From Catenovulum sediminis (GTDB lineage Bacteria > Pseudomonadota > Gammaproteobacteria > Enterobacterales > Alteromonadaceae), in the NCBI RefSeq assembly GCF_007289895.1, contig NZ_CP041661.1, positions 62,001 to 126,000 on the forward strand: DNA of 64,000 nt, given 5' to 3'. A model generated the notes under the pieces. The model made no database searches, had not been told where the DNA came from, and saw nothing but the letters and a program-made list of their open reading frames with translations. A program made the position numbers and the translations under genes. Shown piece by piece: positions 28,065 to 42,200 of the stretch. How positions within the stretch are numbered: the first letter of the stretch is position 1; every line of letters begins with the position of its first letter.

Positions 28065-28545
28065 GGCAAACGACACTGTTGTTTGCATTTTATCAATCCA
28101 TTTAATTTGAGTTTGCGCGTTAAATTAGCTGCAATTTAAGCTAATTTAGTCGTTTTTTGCAATTTTATTTTTAATATGCACAGCAAGGTCTGTGCCCAAC
28201 CCAACACGCTTTGTTTTTTATTGATTTTATTACCTGTCAGTTTTTAGCCTGTTAGTATCGGCTCTATTAACTTTCGGCTTGGCATTAAATACTGACCAGT
28301 TTAAGTTCGCCTAATTTGCAATTAGTGCAGGGCCAATGCTTTTCTTTGTCTGGCTTTGGCTTTGGCTTTGGTTTTACTGTGCTGGTTTTCTCTGTTTTAT
28401 ACTGCGCTTTTATCCATTTTACTTTGCGCCTGCACACGCATTGGCTAAAAAACCATAGTGGCGCACTCGCTCGCATACCCAGCAAATAATCAACAGACTA
28501 TTTGCTAGGTATGTTTAAAACGGAATGATTGCAACCTAAAGTGTG
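28065..28545. other. intergenic stretch, possibly eroded mobile DNA
   Basis: No convincing gene. A 66-codon minus-strand frame (28285-28485) encodes a basic stretch with KPKPKPKP and a CTNCKLG zinc-ribbon-like end, reminiscent of transposase C-termini; it may be an IS remnant. A GGCTTT tandem (around 28353-28372) makes the Lys-Pro run. The stretch separates the cassette-like DNA from the sulfatase operon. Confidence 0.35.
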
Positions 28546-30414
28546 TTAATGAACTTGAATGGTGATTTTGTCCTGCACTCCTTGAGTTAAAAATTCAACT
28601 TTACGATTGTCTGCCATCGGTTTGGCATCGTGCCAAGAGTAAACTGAAATTTCGACTTGACCTTTTTGGTGTGCGGTTATTTCGCCAAATTTATTGATAC
28701 TGGCAATGTTTGGATCGCTTGAATGCCAGATAACCCCATCGCGGGTTGTATTCAAAGGGTATACCTGTGCGTCAATATCAAAGGTTTCACCAACAGACAT
28801 GACCTTTTTATCTGCAATAATTTTTACATCAGTAACCGCTTTAATTTGCCGTGCATCGACGACGCTTTTTAAGCGCAACATGGCATCATATTGCTCTGGC
28901 GTTAAACTTTGTAAATCTAAACCAGAATAACGGCGCACACCAAATCTAAGCTCAACAAAACGTTCGCCTTGCGTTTCGTATCTGTCGGTTCGTAAATCGA
29001 AAAAGCGCCCTTGCGGGTAATAAACACTGGGCCCGTAATATTTGAAGTTTTTGTCAAACGCGAATCGAATTTTACGCGGGTCGTTTATTTCATCATAAAC
29101 ACCATTACCAATATACCAGCTGTAAATATGCGATCTGTGCTCGCTGTTTTTCCCCATTATTTGCGGCCAAAAACTAATGCCATCTGGTTTAGTTTCTTCG
29201 GGTACGGGTGTGCCTGTCGCTTCTAACATTGTCGGTAAAACATCGGTTAAGTAGGTTAAACCGTCATAACTTCTCACACTATTCGCATTGTTTTGCTGAT
29301 TAGCTGCTGGCACTGTGCCGGGCTGATTAACAACCATACCGACATGCAACCCCGTATCTGCATTGCCACCTTTACGCGCCGGATATACAGAGCCGTCTGG
29401 CATTACATGATGGAATATCTCTTTTGTACCGTTATCGCCCATCACAATAATCAGGGTTTCTTCCCGCAGGTTCAGTTCATTTAACTTATTAACGACCTTA
29501 CCTATCAATTTGTCTGTATATTCGATCATATCTACTATGTATTTGGGATCATCACCTGTATGGCCGTTTCGACTATGTGGTGTTTCATCAAAATTATCAA
29601 ACAAACTATTGGGTTTAGTATCCGGTGTTGGTTTGTGATCATCATGTACTAACGCCATTGGATAGTATAAGAAAAATGGATTTTGCTGGTTCTGTTCAAT
29701 AAATTTCAGCGCAGCACGATTATACATATCCGGCCCGTACCAACGTCTGCCCGTTTCTGGATCGACGTCAGTTCGCCCTTCATAATTGGTTATTGTGCCA
29801 TTTTCAACTAGATTAGGATTGATAAAACGCTGCCCTTCGGTGACAACATCAAACGCTAAATAATCATCCCAGCCAAATTCTGATATATATTTTTCACCCG
29901 GGATCTGTTGTGTGCCCCGTGTTTGTTTCCACTTTCCATACATGCCCGTGGTGTATCCAGCACGCTTAAAAATATCGCCGAAAGTGATATCCGAATGGTG
30001 CTGTGATTTTGGTTTCAAATAATTACGGTCGTTTTGTTTACCGCTCATCAAGGCGATTCGTGTATTTTCACAAATCGGATGGGTAAAAGCATTTTCAACC
30101 CGTAAACCGGTGCGCGCCAATTCATCAATATTTGGCGTTGCAAAAGTCATATCTTCAAACTGACCTCTTGCAGATCGGATTATATTTGAGCCGTACGTTG
30201 TCATGCCGTAATGACTGAGATCATCAATCAGTATCAATACCACGTTAGGTTGTTTACCGGCTTTTACCAGCGGGCTTTGCCACTTTGCTTGATATTCAGC
30301 CGATTTAGTTTGTTCATTTTTAAGCTTTTTATCAGCAAACTGATGGTCGGCAGAATTTTGACTGCAGGCCGCTAACAACGCGGCGGTGCAGATAAGTGAT
30401 AATATTTTTTTCAT
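28546..30414 (-). CDS. S1-type sulfatase lipoprotein with degenerate active-site motif and Ig-like domain
   Basis: About 622 residues from the ATG at 30414, which has GAGGA 5 bp upstream; the longer frame start overlaps the GH2 gene. Lipobox LLAAC. The sulfatase fold is clear: VLILIDDLSHYG, IVMGDNGTKEIFHH. The Cys that should become formylglycine lies in HPICENTRIALMSGK, where CENTR replaces the usual C-x-P-S-R, so maturation may fail or differ. A C-terminal Big2-like Ig domain (about 535-610, ending WHSSDPNIASINKFGEI) is present. Last gene of the eight-gene operon, 7 bp after GH2. Confidence 0.85.
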   Translation of the reverse strand: MKKILSLICTAALLAACSQNSADHQFADKKLKNEQTKSAEYQAKWQSPLVKAGKQPNVVLILIDDLSHYGMTTYGSNIIRSARGQFEDMTFATPNIDELARTGLRVENAFTHPICENTRIALMSGKQNDRNYLKPKSQHHSDITFGDIFKRAGYTTGMYGKWKQTRGTQQIPGEKYISEFGWDDYLAFDVVTEGQRFINPNLVENGTITNYEGRTDVDPETGRRWYGPDMYNRAALKFIEQNQQNPFFLYYPMALVHDDHKPTPDTKPNSLFDNFDETPHSRNGHTGDDPKYIVDMIEYTDKLIGKVVNKLNELNLREETLIIVMGDNGTKEIFHHVMPDGSVYPARKGGNADTGLHVGMVVNQPGTVPAANQQNNANSVRSYDGLTYLTDVLPTMLEATGTPVPEETKPDGISFWPQIMGKNSEHRSHIYSWYIGNGVYDEINDPRKIRFAFDKNFKYYGPSVYYPQGRFFDLRTDRYETQGERFVELRFGVRRYSGLDLQSLTPEQYDAMLRLKSVVDARQIKAVTDVKIIADKKVMSVGETFDIDAQVYPLNTTRDGVIWHSSDPNIASINKFGEITAHQKGQVEISVYSWHDAKPMADNRKVEFLTQGVQDKITIQVH

Positions 30415-30421
30415 TTTGTCC

Positions 30422-33655
<3,234 letters not shown>

Positions 33656-33759
33656 TTACCAAAAGATCGCTTACAAATATCAATATTTACACATGCAGCA
33701 ATTAAATCATATATAAATCTTAATATCCATATTTGATAGCAATTTCTTTTACAAAACCG

Positions 33760-35682
33760 TCAATGAAGTGTTAAAAGTTTAAACTCGAGCGCCCAATCGG
33801 TTGATTTTTCAGTTAATAAGTTAACCAGCTTTAGTGGCTGTCCATTTCGAATTTCAATGGTTTGCGCTGCATTTTCCCATTGACCTTTTTTCCATTGACC
33901 TTTACGGGGTGAATAAAGACGAAGCGCGTATTGACCATCAGGTAGATCAAATGCCAGTTTTTCGTCCCAACCGCTTGGTAAATACACCAGTGCCCTGTCA
34001 GCTGTCTGAGTCGTTAAACAATATGCCTTGCTGTTAAATCTCGCTGAACAAAAATAATTTAACTGGTGCAGATCGCTTTGTTCAAAAAATTGTTTCGCAT
34101 ACTTAGTTTGTTGCCAAAGCTTATGACGCGAGCGCCAATCTTCAGCGTTTAAATCGTTATGGGCAAACCGGTAACCAAAATACCATTCTATCCCGCTGGC
34201 TTTTTTAAACATTGAAGGCCATAAAACTTGGGTGCGCATATCGTCATGCGTTGGATTGTCTGCATCGGGTCTTGCACCTGTATGCCAAATACCGATTTCA
34301 TCCATGGATATTGCCCATTGATGGCCAGCAGCAAGGGATTTATCACGCCAAATCTGAATATCACGTGCTGCTCGATGCGGCTGATCCACTTGCAAAGAAA
34401 TACCATCAATACTCACTTCGCCTAACAAACCGGTTAATGTTTCTTCTTTGTGTTTTGCGCTGGCATGGCTATGGACTAATACAGGGTGGCGATATGGGTC
34501 ATTCTTTTTAATAAAACGCGCCATTTGTTTAACCTGCTCGGGAGTTTGCCCGTTTGGTGACCACTTTACCGGGCCATTTTCTTCGCCTATGTTCCAGATT
34601 ATGCCGGGAAAATGTGCAAATCTGGCAATCATTTCGCGTAAATACAAGTTGCGCTGATCGCCCATATCACCATTGTCTAATAACAATTCGTTTTCAGTTT
34701 CCTGCAAAATAATATGCATCAACAAACCTTTTTCCTGCATATGGGCAAATACCGCCTGCCATTGCTCTAGTTTGCTCACATCAAAACGGTTAAAAGATGT
34801 ATGATCTAAGTATGGCCAGCTGTCTTTACCGTCGCCACCTATATTCATAGTGATGAAATAAACCGAATTCATATCTTGCGCAGCTAAATAGTTAAGCGCG
34901 CCAACAAGGCCTTTTCCTTTACCGTTTTGCCACGTTAAATCTCCGCTTTGCCAGTCTTTTATATGCGGTGCATATTGGTGTAATTGTTTATCTTGCGCTT
35001 TACCTTCGTCTTTTGTGTCAGGTTGTATTCGGTATGTGCCATCAAAATCCTGATAGCCAAGCAGGTTTTCCGGGCTGTTCGCACCCACTTTTAAAACGGG
35101 CTGATTATCTATCGATGAATAAAAGTAACCGTTTTGCACGGTTAAAAAGCCAATTTGTCGATTTGCTTTGTTTGCTTTGTATGCTTTATTTGCTGCTGTG
35201 TTCGTTGAAACTTTCTGCTCGCTAACCCAAAAGCGACCTTGCAAACCGTCAAATGCAGTCGCTTCCCCTTCAATTAAATTGTTTGATAAAGCGATGTTTT
35301 CTCCGCTATCAAAATGCACTTTATATTGCCATTGACCCGTTAGCTGCGGGGTAAACTTAACACGCCAAATATTGCCAGCTTGTGCAGACGTTTCGCCGGC
35401 ATTCCCATCAGCTGCATAATAACCCCGCACTATCTTTTTTTGTTGGGGGTGGATGAATTCAACCAATACGCGGTAATCGGTAAACGGATTAAGCTGCCCG
35501 TTTTCCTGACTGTCCGGCCCTGTAATATCCAAAGTAAAGGTGTCTAATTTGGCAATTTCAGGTTGTGCTGTGCCAATAGAAAAATTTGCACAAGCACTGA
35601 GCCCCAAGGTTGCACAAAAAAGAATTAAGCAAGAAAGCAGTTTGCTATTGTTTACCCATTTTTTATCGTCATTTGTAAACAT
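33760..35682 (-). CDS. DUF5060-containing putative glycoside hydrolase, lipoprotein
   Basis: 640 residues. Lipobox LSACA. The N-terminal beta-sandwich (about 40-130, FTDYRVLVEFIHPQ and WQYKVHFDSG) is the DUF5060 module. A TIM-barrel-like middle (about 240-530) has GIIWNIGEENG and QWAISMDEIGIWHTG, where the two Glu/Asp-Glu positions look like a clan-A acid/base and nucleophile. A C-terminal beta domain follows. Substrate unknown; genomic context suggests a sulfated galactan. It lies 12 bp downstream of a sulfatase gene. Confidence 0.75.
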   Translation of the reverse strand: MFTNDDKKWVNNSKLLSCLILFCATLGLSACANFSIGTAQPEIAKLDTFTLDITGPDSQENGQLNPFTDYRVLVEFIHPQQKKIVRGYYAADGNAGETSAQAGNIWRVKFTPQLTGQWQYKVHFDSGENIALSNNLIEGEATAFDGLQGRFWVSEQKVSTNTAANKAYKANKANRQIGFLTVQNGYFYSSIDNQPVLKVGANSPENLLGYQDFDGTYRIQPDTKDEGKAQDKQLHQYAPHIKDWQSGDLTWQNGKGKGLVGALNYLAAQDMNSVYFITMNIGGDGKDSWPYLDHTSFNRFDVSKLEQWQAVFAHMQEKGLLMHIILQETENELLLDNGDMGDQRNLYLREMIARFAHFPGIIWNIGEENGPVKWSPNGQTPEQVKQMARFIKKNDPYRHPVLVHSHASAKHKEETLTGLLGEVSIDGISLQVDQPHRAARDIQIWRDKSLAAGHQWAISMDEIGIWHTGARPDADNPTHDDMRTQVLWPSMFKKASGIEWYFGYRFAHNDLNAEDWRSRHKLWQQTKYAKQFFEQSDLHQLNYFCSARFNSKAYCLTTQTADRALVYLPSGWDEKLAFDLPDGQYALRLYSPRKGQWKKGQWENAAQTIEIRNGQPLKLVNLLTEKSTDWALEFKLLTLH

Positions 35683-35694
35683 GTGTTTTCCTTT

Positions 35695-37683
35695 TTAGTG
35701 ACCTAAATATTCTATGTATAGATAAAACGCGGCTTTTTCATGCGTTAACTGTACCCGGTCGTTCGTAAACCAAGCGCTCACTTTCTGTTGTCCAGCTTGT
35801 GCATCAACAACTATCTCGCAGTAAGATGCTCTGCCATAGACGTTTTCAGTGTAGGTTTTATCACCTAGTTTTATAGCACAATATTGGGTGTTTATCGGTG
35901 TACCTGCCGGTTTGTCATGATAATAGGCACGAATTCGATAGCGCCCTGATTGCTCGACATTAATATACCAAGGCAAAGCTGTGTATTTGTCTTCTTCGCC
36001 TAACCAGTGTACATAGTCATATTCGGGCGCAGCTGGCTGATGTCCAATAAACCAAGGCACGGGCTGCCCTTTCGGCACCTCCATCCAATCCATGGCATTT
36101 AAGCGAGCCGGATTTTCTGCTGGGTTACCAACGTTAATAAATCTGTCTTTAAAACCAGCTTGCGCCAGTGCAGCAAACCAATTTACACGCGTTTGATTCA
36201 TCTGTTGTGCGATTTTTATCATCTCACTTTCAACTTGCAGATTAGGTTTATCTTCGTGATTAAAATTTAACCCTTGTAACAAATTCTGTTTTTGTAATGG
36301 GTCTTTTTCAATATGATAAAGTTCGGCTTTTTGCCCACTTGTAATGTAACGCCATGGGCCTTTTAATACTGCGGTTGGCCTTTTGATACTCGGGTCATAT
36401 ACTCTTTGATTCGTGACAACCACGCTGCGGTTTTTTAATGCGGGTTGCTGTCCTTGGGTTAACAAAGGTTTTAAGCTAACCCCATCTATTTCGCTGTCGC
36501 TGACATTACTGCCAATTAAATCTAATAAGGTTGGCAATACATCATAATGGGCGGTTAATTGGTTAAAGTTCTGCTTTTTTAAATTTCCATTTGGATAATA
36601 AATTAAAAAAGGTACTCTATGCCCACCTTCATATACCTGACCTTTGTAGCCAGAATAGCCGTTGTTAGGCACCCAGTTCGGAAATTTTTCCGCAATTTTT
36701 TGCCCACGCGGCGTGAGCTTGCCACTGTGAGTGGGGCGATAAGAACTGCCATTATCTGTCATATAGATAAATATTGTGTTCTCTTCCTGACCTGTTTTTC
36801 TTAATGTTTCTCTTAATCGTTCAACTTGCTCGTCAATGTAGGTGATCATGCCGTAAAAGGTTGCGACCTCATTGGATAACCCCATATCTTCATACTGGCT
36901 GACATATTCCGTTGGCGCTCGATACGGCCCGTGCGGTGCGTTAAGTGCAATATAGGCAAAATAAGGTTGCTCTTGTGGTTGCTGAATAAAATTGATTGCT
37001 TCGTCAAACCACACTTTAGTTGCATAACCTGAAAAAAACTCCGGCTTACCGTTACGATAATAAACATCATCAAATTGCGTATTGCCCCAATAATCCGGTG
37101 TTTGTCCAACGCCGCCACCGCCGTGTATGACGGATAAATCAAATCCTTGATCTTGTGGCCGATACGGATAGTTATCGCCTAAATGCCATTTGCCGAAAAT
37201 TGCGGTTTGATAACCATTATCTTTAAGTTCTTCTGCTAATGTTTGATGTTCTGGCCCCAGCATATAGCGGCCCAGAATGGTATGCCAGACGCCGGCTTTT
37301 AATGAATGTTTACCCGTTAATAAAGCCGCACGTGTCGGCGAGCAGGTTGGGTCAACATGAAAATTGGTTAAAGCTGTCGATTGTTGCGCAAGTTTATCTA
37401 AATTAGGCGTTTTAATAATCGGGTTTTGGTTAAAGCCAATATCTCCTATCCCTTGATCATCTGTCACAATTAACACGATATTCGGTTTTTGTACGTTACT
37501 TTTTCTAATATGGGCTGCATTGTTATTTGCGCTGGAGTTGCGACTATCCACGCCGGAATGAGCCGTGCCAGAATTAGCCACGCCGGAATTAGCCGCGTTG
37601 ACCGGTATATTTAAACAGGCTGCCAGACAAACCAGCAGGCTGGTTATCATCCATATCTTAAATTTATTATGATTTTTGTTCAT
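35695..37683 (-). CDS. S1-family sulfatase, secreted
   Basis: 662 residues. Signal peptide, then a low-complexity Asn/Ser/Gly/Ala linker, then the sulfatase core. Metal-binding NIVLIVTDDQGIGD, formylglycine motif CSPTRAALLTGKH (canonical CxPxR) and MTDNGSSYRP are present. A C-terminal domain of about 130 residues (from about 540) looks like an extra beta-sandwich. It should remove sulfate esters from glycans in the periplasm, given an FGE-type activator elsewhere. Operon with DUF1501 upstream and DUF5060 downstream. Confidence 0.93.
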   Translation of the reverse strand: MNKNHNKFKIWMITSLLVCLAACLNIPVNAANSGVANSGTAHSGVDSRNSSANNNAAHIRKSNVQKPNIVLIVTDDQGIGDIGFNQNPIIKTPNLDKLAQQSTALTNFHVDPTCSPTRAALLTGKHSLKAGVWHTILGRYMLGPEHQTLAEELKDNGYQTAIFGKWHLGDNYPYRPQDQGFDLSVIHGGGGVGQTPDYWGNTQFDDVYYRNGKPEFFSGYATKVWFDEAINFIQQPQEQPYFAYIALNAPHGPYRAPTEYVSQYEDMGLSNEVATFYGMITYIDEQVERLRETLRKTGQEENTIFIYMTDNGSSYRPTHSGKLTPRGQKIAEKFPNWVPNNGYSGYKGQVYEGGHRVPFLIYYPNGNLKKQNFNQLTAHYDVLPTLLDLIGSNVSDSEIDGVSLKPLLTQGQQPALKNRSVVVTNQRVYDPSIKRPTAVLKGPWRYITSGQKAELYHIEKDPLQKQNLLQGLNFNHEDKPNLQVESEMIKIAQQMNQTRVNWFAALAQAGFKDRFINVGNPAENPARLNAMDWMEVPKGQPVPWFIGHQPAAPEYDYVHWLGEEDKYTALPWYINVEQSGRYRIRAYYHDKPAGTPINTQYCAIKLGDKTYTENVYGRASYCEIVVDAQAGQQKVSAWFTNDRVQLTHEKAAFYLYIEYLGH

Positions 37684-37812
37684 TTTTACTCTGATTTTTT
37701 CTAGTTATTCGGCATTCAAACTGCACTTTATTTATATATGGATGTTACATTTTAAATACAATTCCGTAAAGTCTAAATGCCGAATTTCAGAGTAAAGTTA
37801 TGCGAGTGAAAC

Positions 37813-39234
37813 CTATGCCAATATATCTTTGATGATCTTGCCATGTACATCGGTTAAACGAAATCTACGCCCTTGATATTTAAAGGTTAATTTTTCGTGT
37901 TCGACCCCCATCAAATGCAGCAAAGTGGCTTGAAAATCATGAACATGGACAGGATCTTTAGTCACGTTATAGCCAAAATCATCCGATTCACCATAACTCA
38001 TACCCGGTTTCACACCGCCACCGGCCATCCACATCGTAAAACACCCCGGATGATGATCGCGCCCATAGTTGCTTTCGGTCAGTTTTCCTTGCGAGTAATT
38101 AGTTCGGCCGAATTCTCCACCCCAAACCACTAATGTGTCGTCTAATAACCCGCGTTGTTTTAAGTCAGTCACCAAAGCAGCCGAAGCCTGATCGGTTTTT
38201 TCACACTGGTTTTTAATGCCTCCCGGCAAATTGTCATGCTGATCCCAGCCTTGGTGGTACAATTGTATAAATTTGACGTTTCGTTCAGCTAAACGACGGG
38301 CCAGTAAACAGTTCGCAGCATAAGTGCCCGGATTACGCGAATCTGGGCCATATAAATCAAACACCCAATCTGGCTCGTCTGAAAAATCAGTGACATCTGG
38401 TACGGAAGATTGCATACGTTCGGCCATTTCGTACTGGGCAATACGTGATTTAATTTCTTCATCATGCCACTTAGCATATTCTGCTTCATTCAGCTTACGC
38501 AAATGCTGCATCAAATCTTTACGTATACTCAAATCTAAACCTTTCGGGTTATTTAAATACAATACAGGTTCTTTTCCCCCTCTAAATTGCACCCCCTGAT
38601 GAATTGACGGTAAAAAGCCGTTACCCCATAAACGCGAATATAACGGCTGGCCACCTGAGTTTTTTGAAACCATCACAATAAACCCCGGTAAATTCGGGTT
38701 ATCCGTGCCAAGTGCATAATTCAGCCACGCACCCATGCTGGGGCGACCCGCTATCGGAAAGCCGGTTTGTAAAAATGTAATCGCCGGATCGTGGTTAATT
38801 TGATCTGTGTGCATTGATTTAACAAAACACAAATCGTCAACGATTTTAGCCGTGTGTGGTAATAACTCACTGACCCAAGCACCGGATTCTCCATGCTGAT
38901 TAAAATTATAAATAGAGCCGGCCAAAGGCAGTGACGATTGCTGCGCACTCATACCGGTTAGAACCTGATCGCCTCTGACTTCAGCGGGTAATTCCTGCCC
39001 CTGCATTTTGTTCAACAATGGTTTGTAGTCAAAAGTTTCTAATTGAGATGGCCCGCCACTTTGAAATAAATAAATCACACGTTTGGCTTTGGCCGGTTTA
39101 TGCGGCGCACCTAAAATACCGTTTGAAGCTAAACCGGATAAATCTTTCGCCATCGCGAAATTAGGTACCTGTGATAAAGCTGCAGCGCTTAAACCACCCG
39201 CCGTATTACGTAAAAATTGTCGTCTGTTCATCAT
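37813..39234 (-). CDS. DUF1501 protein, Tat-exported
   Basis: 473 residues. The N-terminus MNRRQFLRNTAGGLSAAAL is a twin-arginine signal. The body matches DUF1501, a branch of the alkaline phosphatase/sulfatase superfamily (YLFQSGGPSQLETFDYKP, VVWGGEFGRTNYSQG, GRDHHPGCFTMWMAGGGVKPG). DUF1501 genes usually pair with DUF1549/DUF1553 genes in Planctomycetes, as here (36 bp after it). Biochemical function is unknown. Tat export implies folding, perhaps with metal, in the cytoplasm. Confidence 0.9.
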   Translation of the reverse strand: MMNRRQFLRNTAGGLSAAALSQVPNFAMAKDLSGLASNGILGAPHKPAKAKRVIYLFQSGGPSQLETFDYKPLLNKMQGQELPAEVRGDQVLTGMSAQQSSLPLAGSIYNFNQHGESGAWVSELLPHTAKIVDDLCFVKSMHTDQINHDPAITFLQTGFPIAGRPSMGAWLNYALGTDNPNLPGFIVMVSKNSGGQPLYSRLWGNGFLPSIHQGVQFRGGKEPVLYLNNPKGLDLSIRKDLMQHLRKLNEAEYAKWHDEEIKSRIAQYEMAERMQSSVPDVTDFSDEPDWVFDLYGPDSRNPGTYAANCLLARRLAERNVKFIQLYHQGWDQHDNLPGGIKNQCEKTDQASAALVTDLKQRGLLDDTLVVWGGEFGRTNYSQGKLTESNYGRDHHPGCFTMWMAGGGVKPGMSYGESDDFGYNVTKDPVHVHDFQATLLHLMGVEHEKLTFKYQGRRFRLTDVHGKIIKDILA

Positions 39235-39270
39235 CTTTTTCCTGCAGTCTGACTTTAGGTTGCACTGCTT

Positions 39271-42200
39271 TTAGCGCTTTATAACGGCAGCATCATGGCT
39301 GACCAACATATTGCTAACTGAACTTAATGCGGCCAATTGAATCGCATCTAATTTTGTATCCGCTGCACTTTCGCCGATTGCTAATAACGAATGTGCTTTT
39401 TCCGGATGCGTGCTAAAACTTTGGTAGACATCCTGATACATCTCTAACAGCACTTTTTGTTGTGCTGCGCTGGGCATGCGACTGGTCAGCATTTTAAATA
39501 GTTGAGTGAGCTGATTTGCTGGACGCTTTTCGTGCAGCATCACCTTTTCGGCAAGCACTCGGCTGGCTTCAACGATTTGCGGATCGTTTAACAAAGTTAA
39601 AGCTTGCAAAGGTGTATTGGTTTGCTGGCGCTGGCCAATACTGTGTCCGCGCATTGGCGCATCAAAGTTGGTCATATTCGGCGGCGGTGCGCTGCGTTTG
39701 TATATGGTATATAGGCTGCGTCGATATAACTCATCGCCACTGCCCTGCTGGTAATCCATATTATTCATTTTCCAAATACCATCCGGTTGATATGGATGGA
39801 CACTTTTACCGCCAATTTTATCCACCAATAAACCACTGACTGCCAGTATGTTGTCTCGTAGCATTTCAGCCGTTAATCGCTGCGCAGACATTCGGGCAAA
39901 TAAAGTATTCTCCGGATCTTTTTGCAGCAATTTTTCACTGGTTTTTGAAGATTGTTGATAGGTTGCAGACGTCACCATTAATTTGACCAGATGTTTAAGA
40001 TCCCAGCCTGATTCAATAAACTCAACCGCTAACCAATCTAACAACGCCGGATGTGTTGGTCTTTTGCCCTGATTCCCAAAATCTTCAGGTGTACGTACAA
40101 TGCCGTTACCGTAAAACATCTGCCAATAACGATTAACCAACACTCTTGAAACCAACGGATTATTTTTATCGGTTAGCCACTTAGCTAACCCCAAACGATT
40201 TTTCGGCCAGCTCGGATCAAAAGGCAATATTGTTTCAGGCACACCCGGCTCAACGGGCTCACCGTGATTAGCATATCCCCCCCGCAGCAAAATATAGGCT
40301 TGTCGTGGTGTTTTCATTTCTTGCATAACCATCACTTCCTGCACTTGCTCTTGCGTTTCATTTAAACGCAAACGCGTTGCTGTTAACTGTGCTTTTTGCT
40401 GTTTAAAATCATCGTTATGACGCAGGTTGTAATGTGCCAGTAAAACTGCTTCGGGCAGCTGTTTTAGCTTGTTTAATGGTTTATCTGTGGTTATTGCCAT
40501 TAACTCTAATGGGCTGAGTTGGTCCTGATAAACTTTTAAATTATCCACCATTGCACCGGCCACTCCGCGGCTTCGCCAGCGTGCGCCCACTTTAAATGCA
40601 ATCTCTTTTAATACATTGGCTTTGCTGTGTTTAATTTCTTTGTACAGATTATCGCGCTCAACCTGCATCTCAACAGGTTTACCATTGATGTAAAATTGCA
40701 CGCCCGCCGCTTTTGACGAGCCATCATAAGAAAACGCAATATTTAGCCATTGTTCTCTCGCAACCGGTTTGCGTGATTTAAGTGAAATCGCATTGTAGGG
40801 GTAAGTATGCGCCAGACGCACATGCCAGTGGTTGTTCTCTATGCCAACATCAAACCCTTTGTAGTTATATAAAATGCCTGCTTTGTTGTAATGAAATAAC
40901 ACACCTTCTTGCAAATCGTCCGGCAACCAAGCTTGGATACTGACCGCAAAACTTTGACCGCGTTTAAAGTCATTTAAGTGTGGAAAATACAGCGCATCAT
41001 CACCATTGAGTTTAATCGCTTCGCGGCCTGTGCTCTGCTCGCTGAAATATTGCATTTTGGGGCCATCTTTTTTGTTGATATTGGCACCAAAAATAACTTT
41101 ACCTAACTGCGCATCTGAGCCTGCGGTTGCCCGTTTATTGTGTATTTTGCGGTTATTGTCTTGTTTAGAAAAAGGATAATCTGCCAACAGCAGCGACTGG
41201 CCGCTAAAATCAACCTGTTGCGTCTCTAAATTTTTATACCATTTTTGATAACCGGACGATTTCGCCGAGATTTGCTCAATTTTTTTAAGTGCTTGCAGTT
41301 GCTCAGCCTCTTGTCTTCTTAAATCATTTAACAACTGCTTTTGGTTTTCATCTGGTAGTAACATAGTTGGCACGGGCATATCATTCGCATCGTAAGATAT
41401 CTGCCCGGACTCATCTATATTGTTGAAAAAGGCGGTGGTTTGATAATATTCTTTGGCTGATATCGGATCATATTTATGATCATGACATTGTGCACAATGC
41501 ATGGTTAAACCTAACAAACCGGTTCCTAACGTTTGTACTCTGTCTTTTACATACTCAACTCTGAATTCTTCATTGACGATACCACCTTCACCGTTTTGTG
41601 CATGTACCCGGTTAAAGGCCGTTGCTAACCTTTGTTCAACACTGGGTTCAGGATATAAATCGCCGGCAATTTGCCAACTAATAAACTGATCAAATGGCAT
41701 ATTACGGTTAAAACTTTTGATAACCCAATCACGATAAGGCGACATGTCACGATAATAATCTGTGCTGTACCCATGGGTATCGGCGTATCGCGCAACATCT
41801 AACCATTCTTGTGCCATACGTTCACCAAAAGCCGGACTCGCCAATAAACGATCGACTACTTTTTGATAGGCGTTTTTATCCTTATCCTGAACAAAATTTT
41901 CGACTTCTTGTGGTGTTGGCGGCAAGCCCGTTAAATCAAAGGTGATACGCCTTATTAAACTCACTTTGTCAGCCACTTCGTTGGGCGCAAACTGATTATC
42001 TTCGATACGCTTTAAAATAAACTGATCTATCGGATTTTTAACCCACTGTGTTTGTTTTACATTTGGTAACGGCTGCTTTTCAGGCTGAATATACGCCCAG
42101 TGTTGTTTGTATTCTGCACCTTGCTCGATCCACTTTTTGATAATCGCTTTATCTCGTGCCGACAATTTAAGGTTGGAGCTTGGCGGTGGCATGATAAAGT

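Noticed and set aside
28285-28485. Small Lys-Pro-rich protein gene on the minus strand
   Set aside because: The frame is driven by a GGCTTT simple repeat and has no ribosome site that I could defend; perhaps a transposase tail but not called as a gene.
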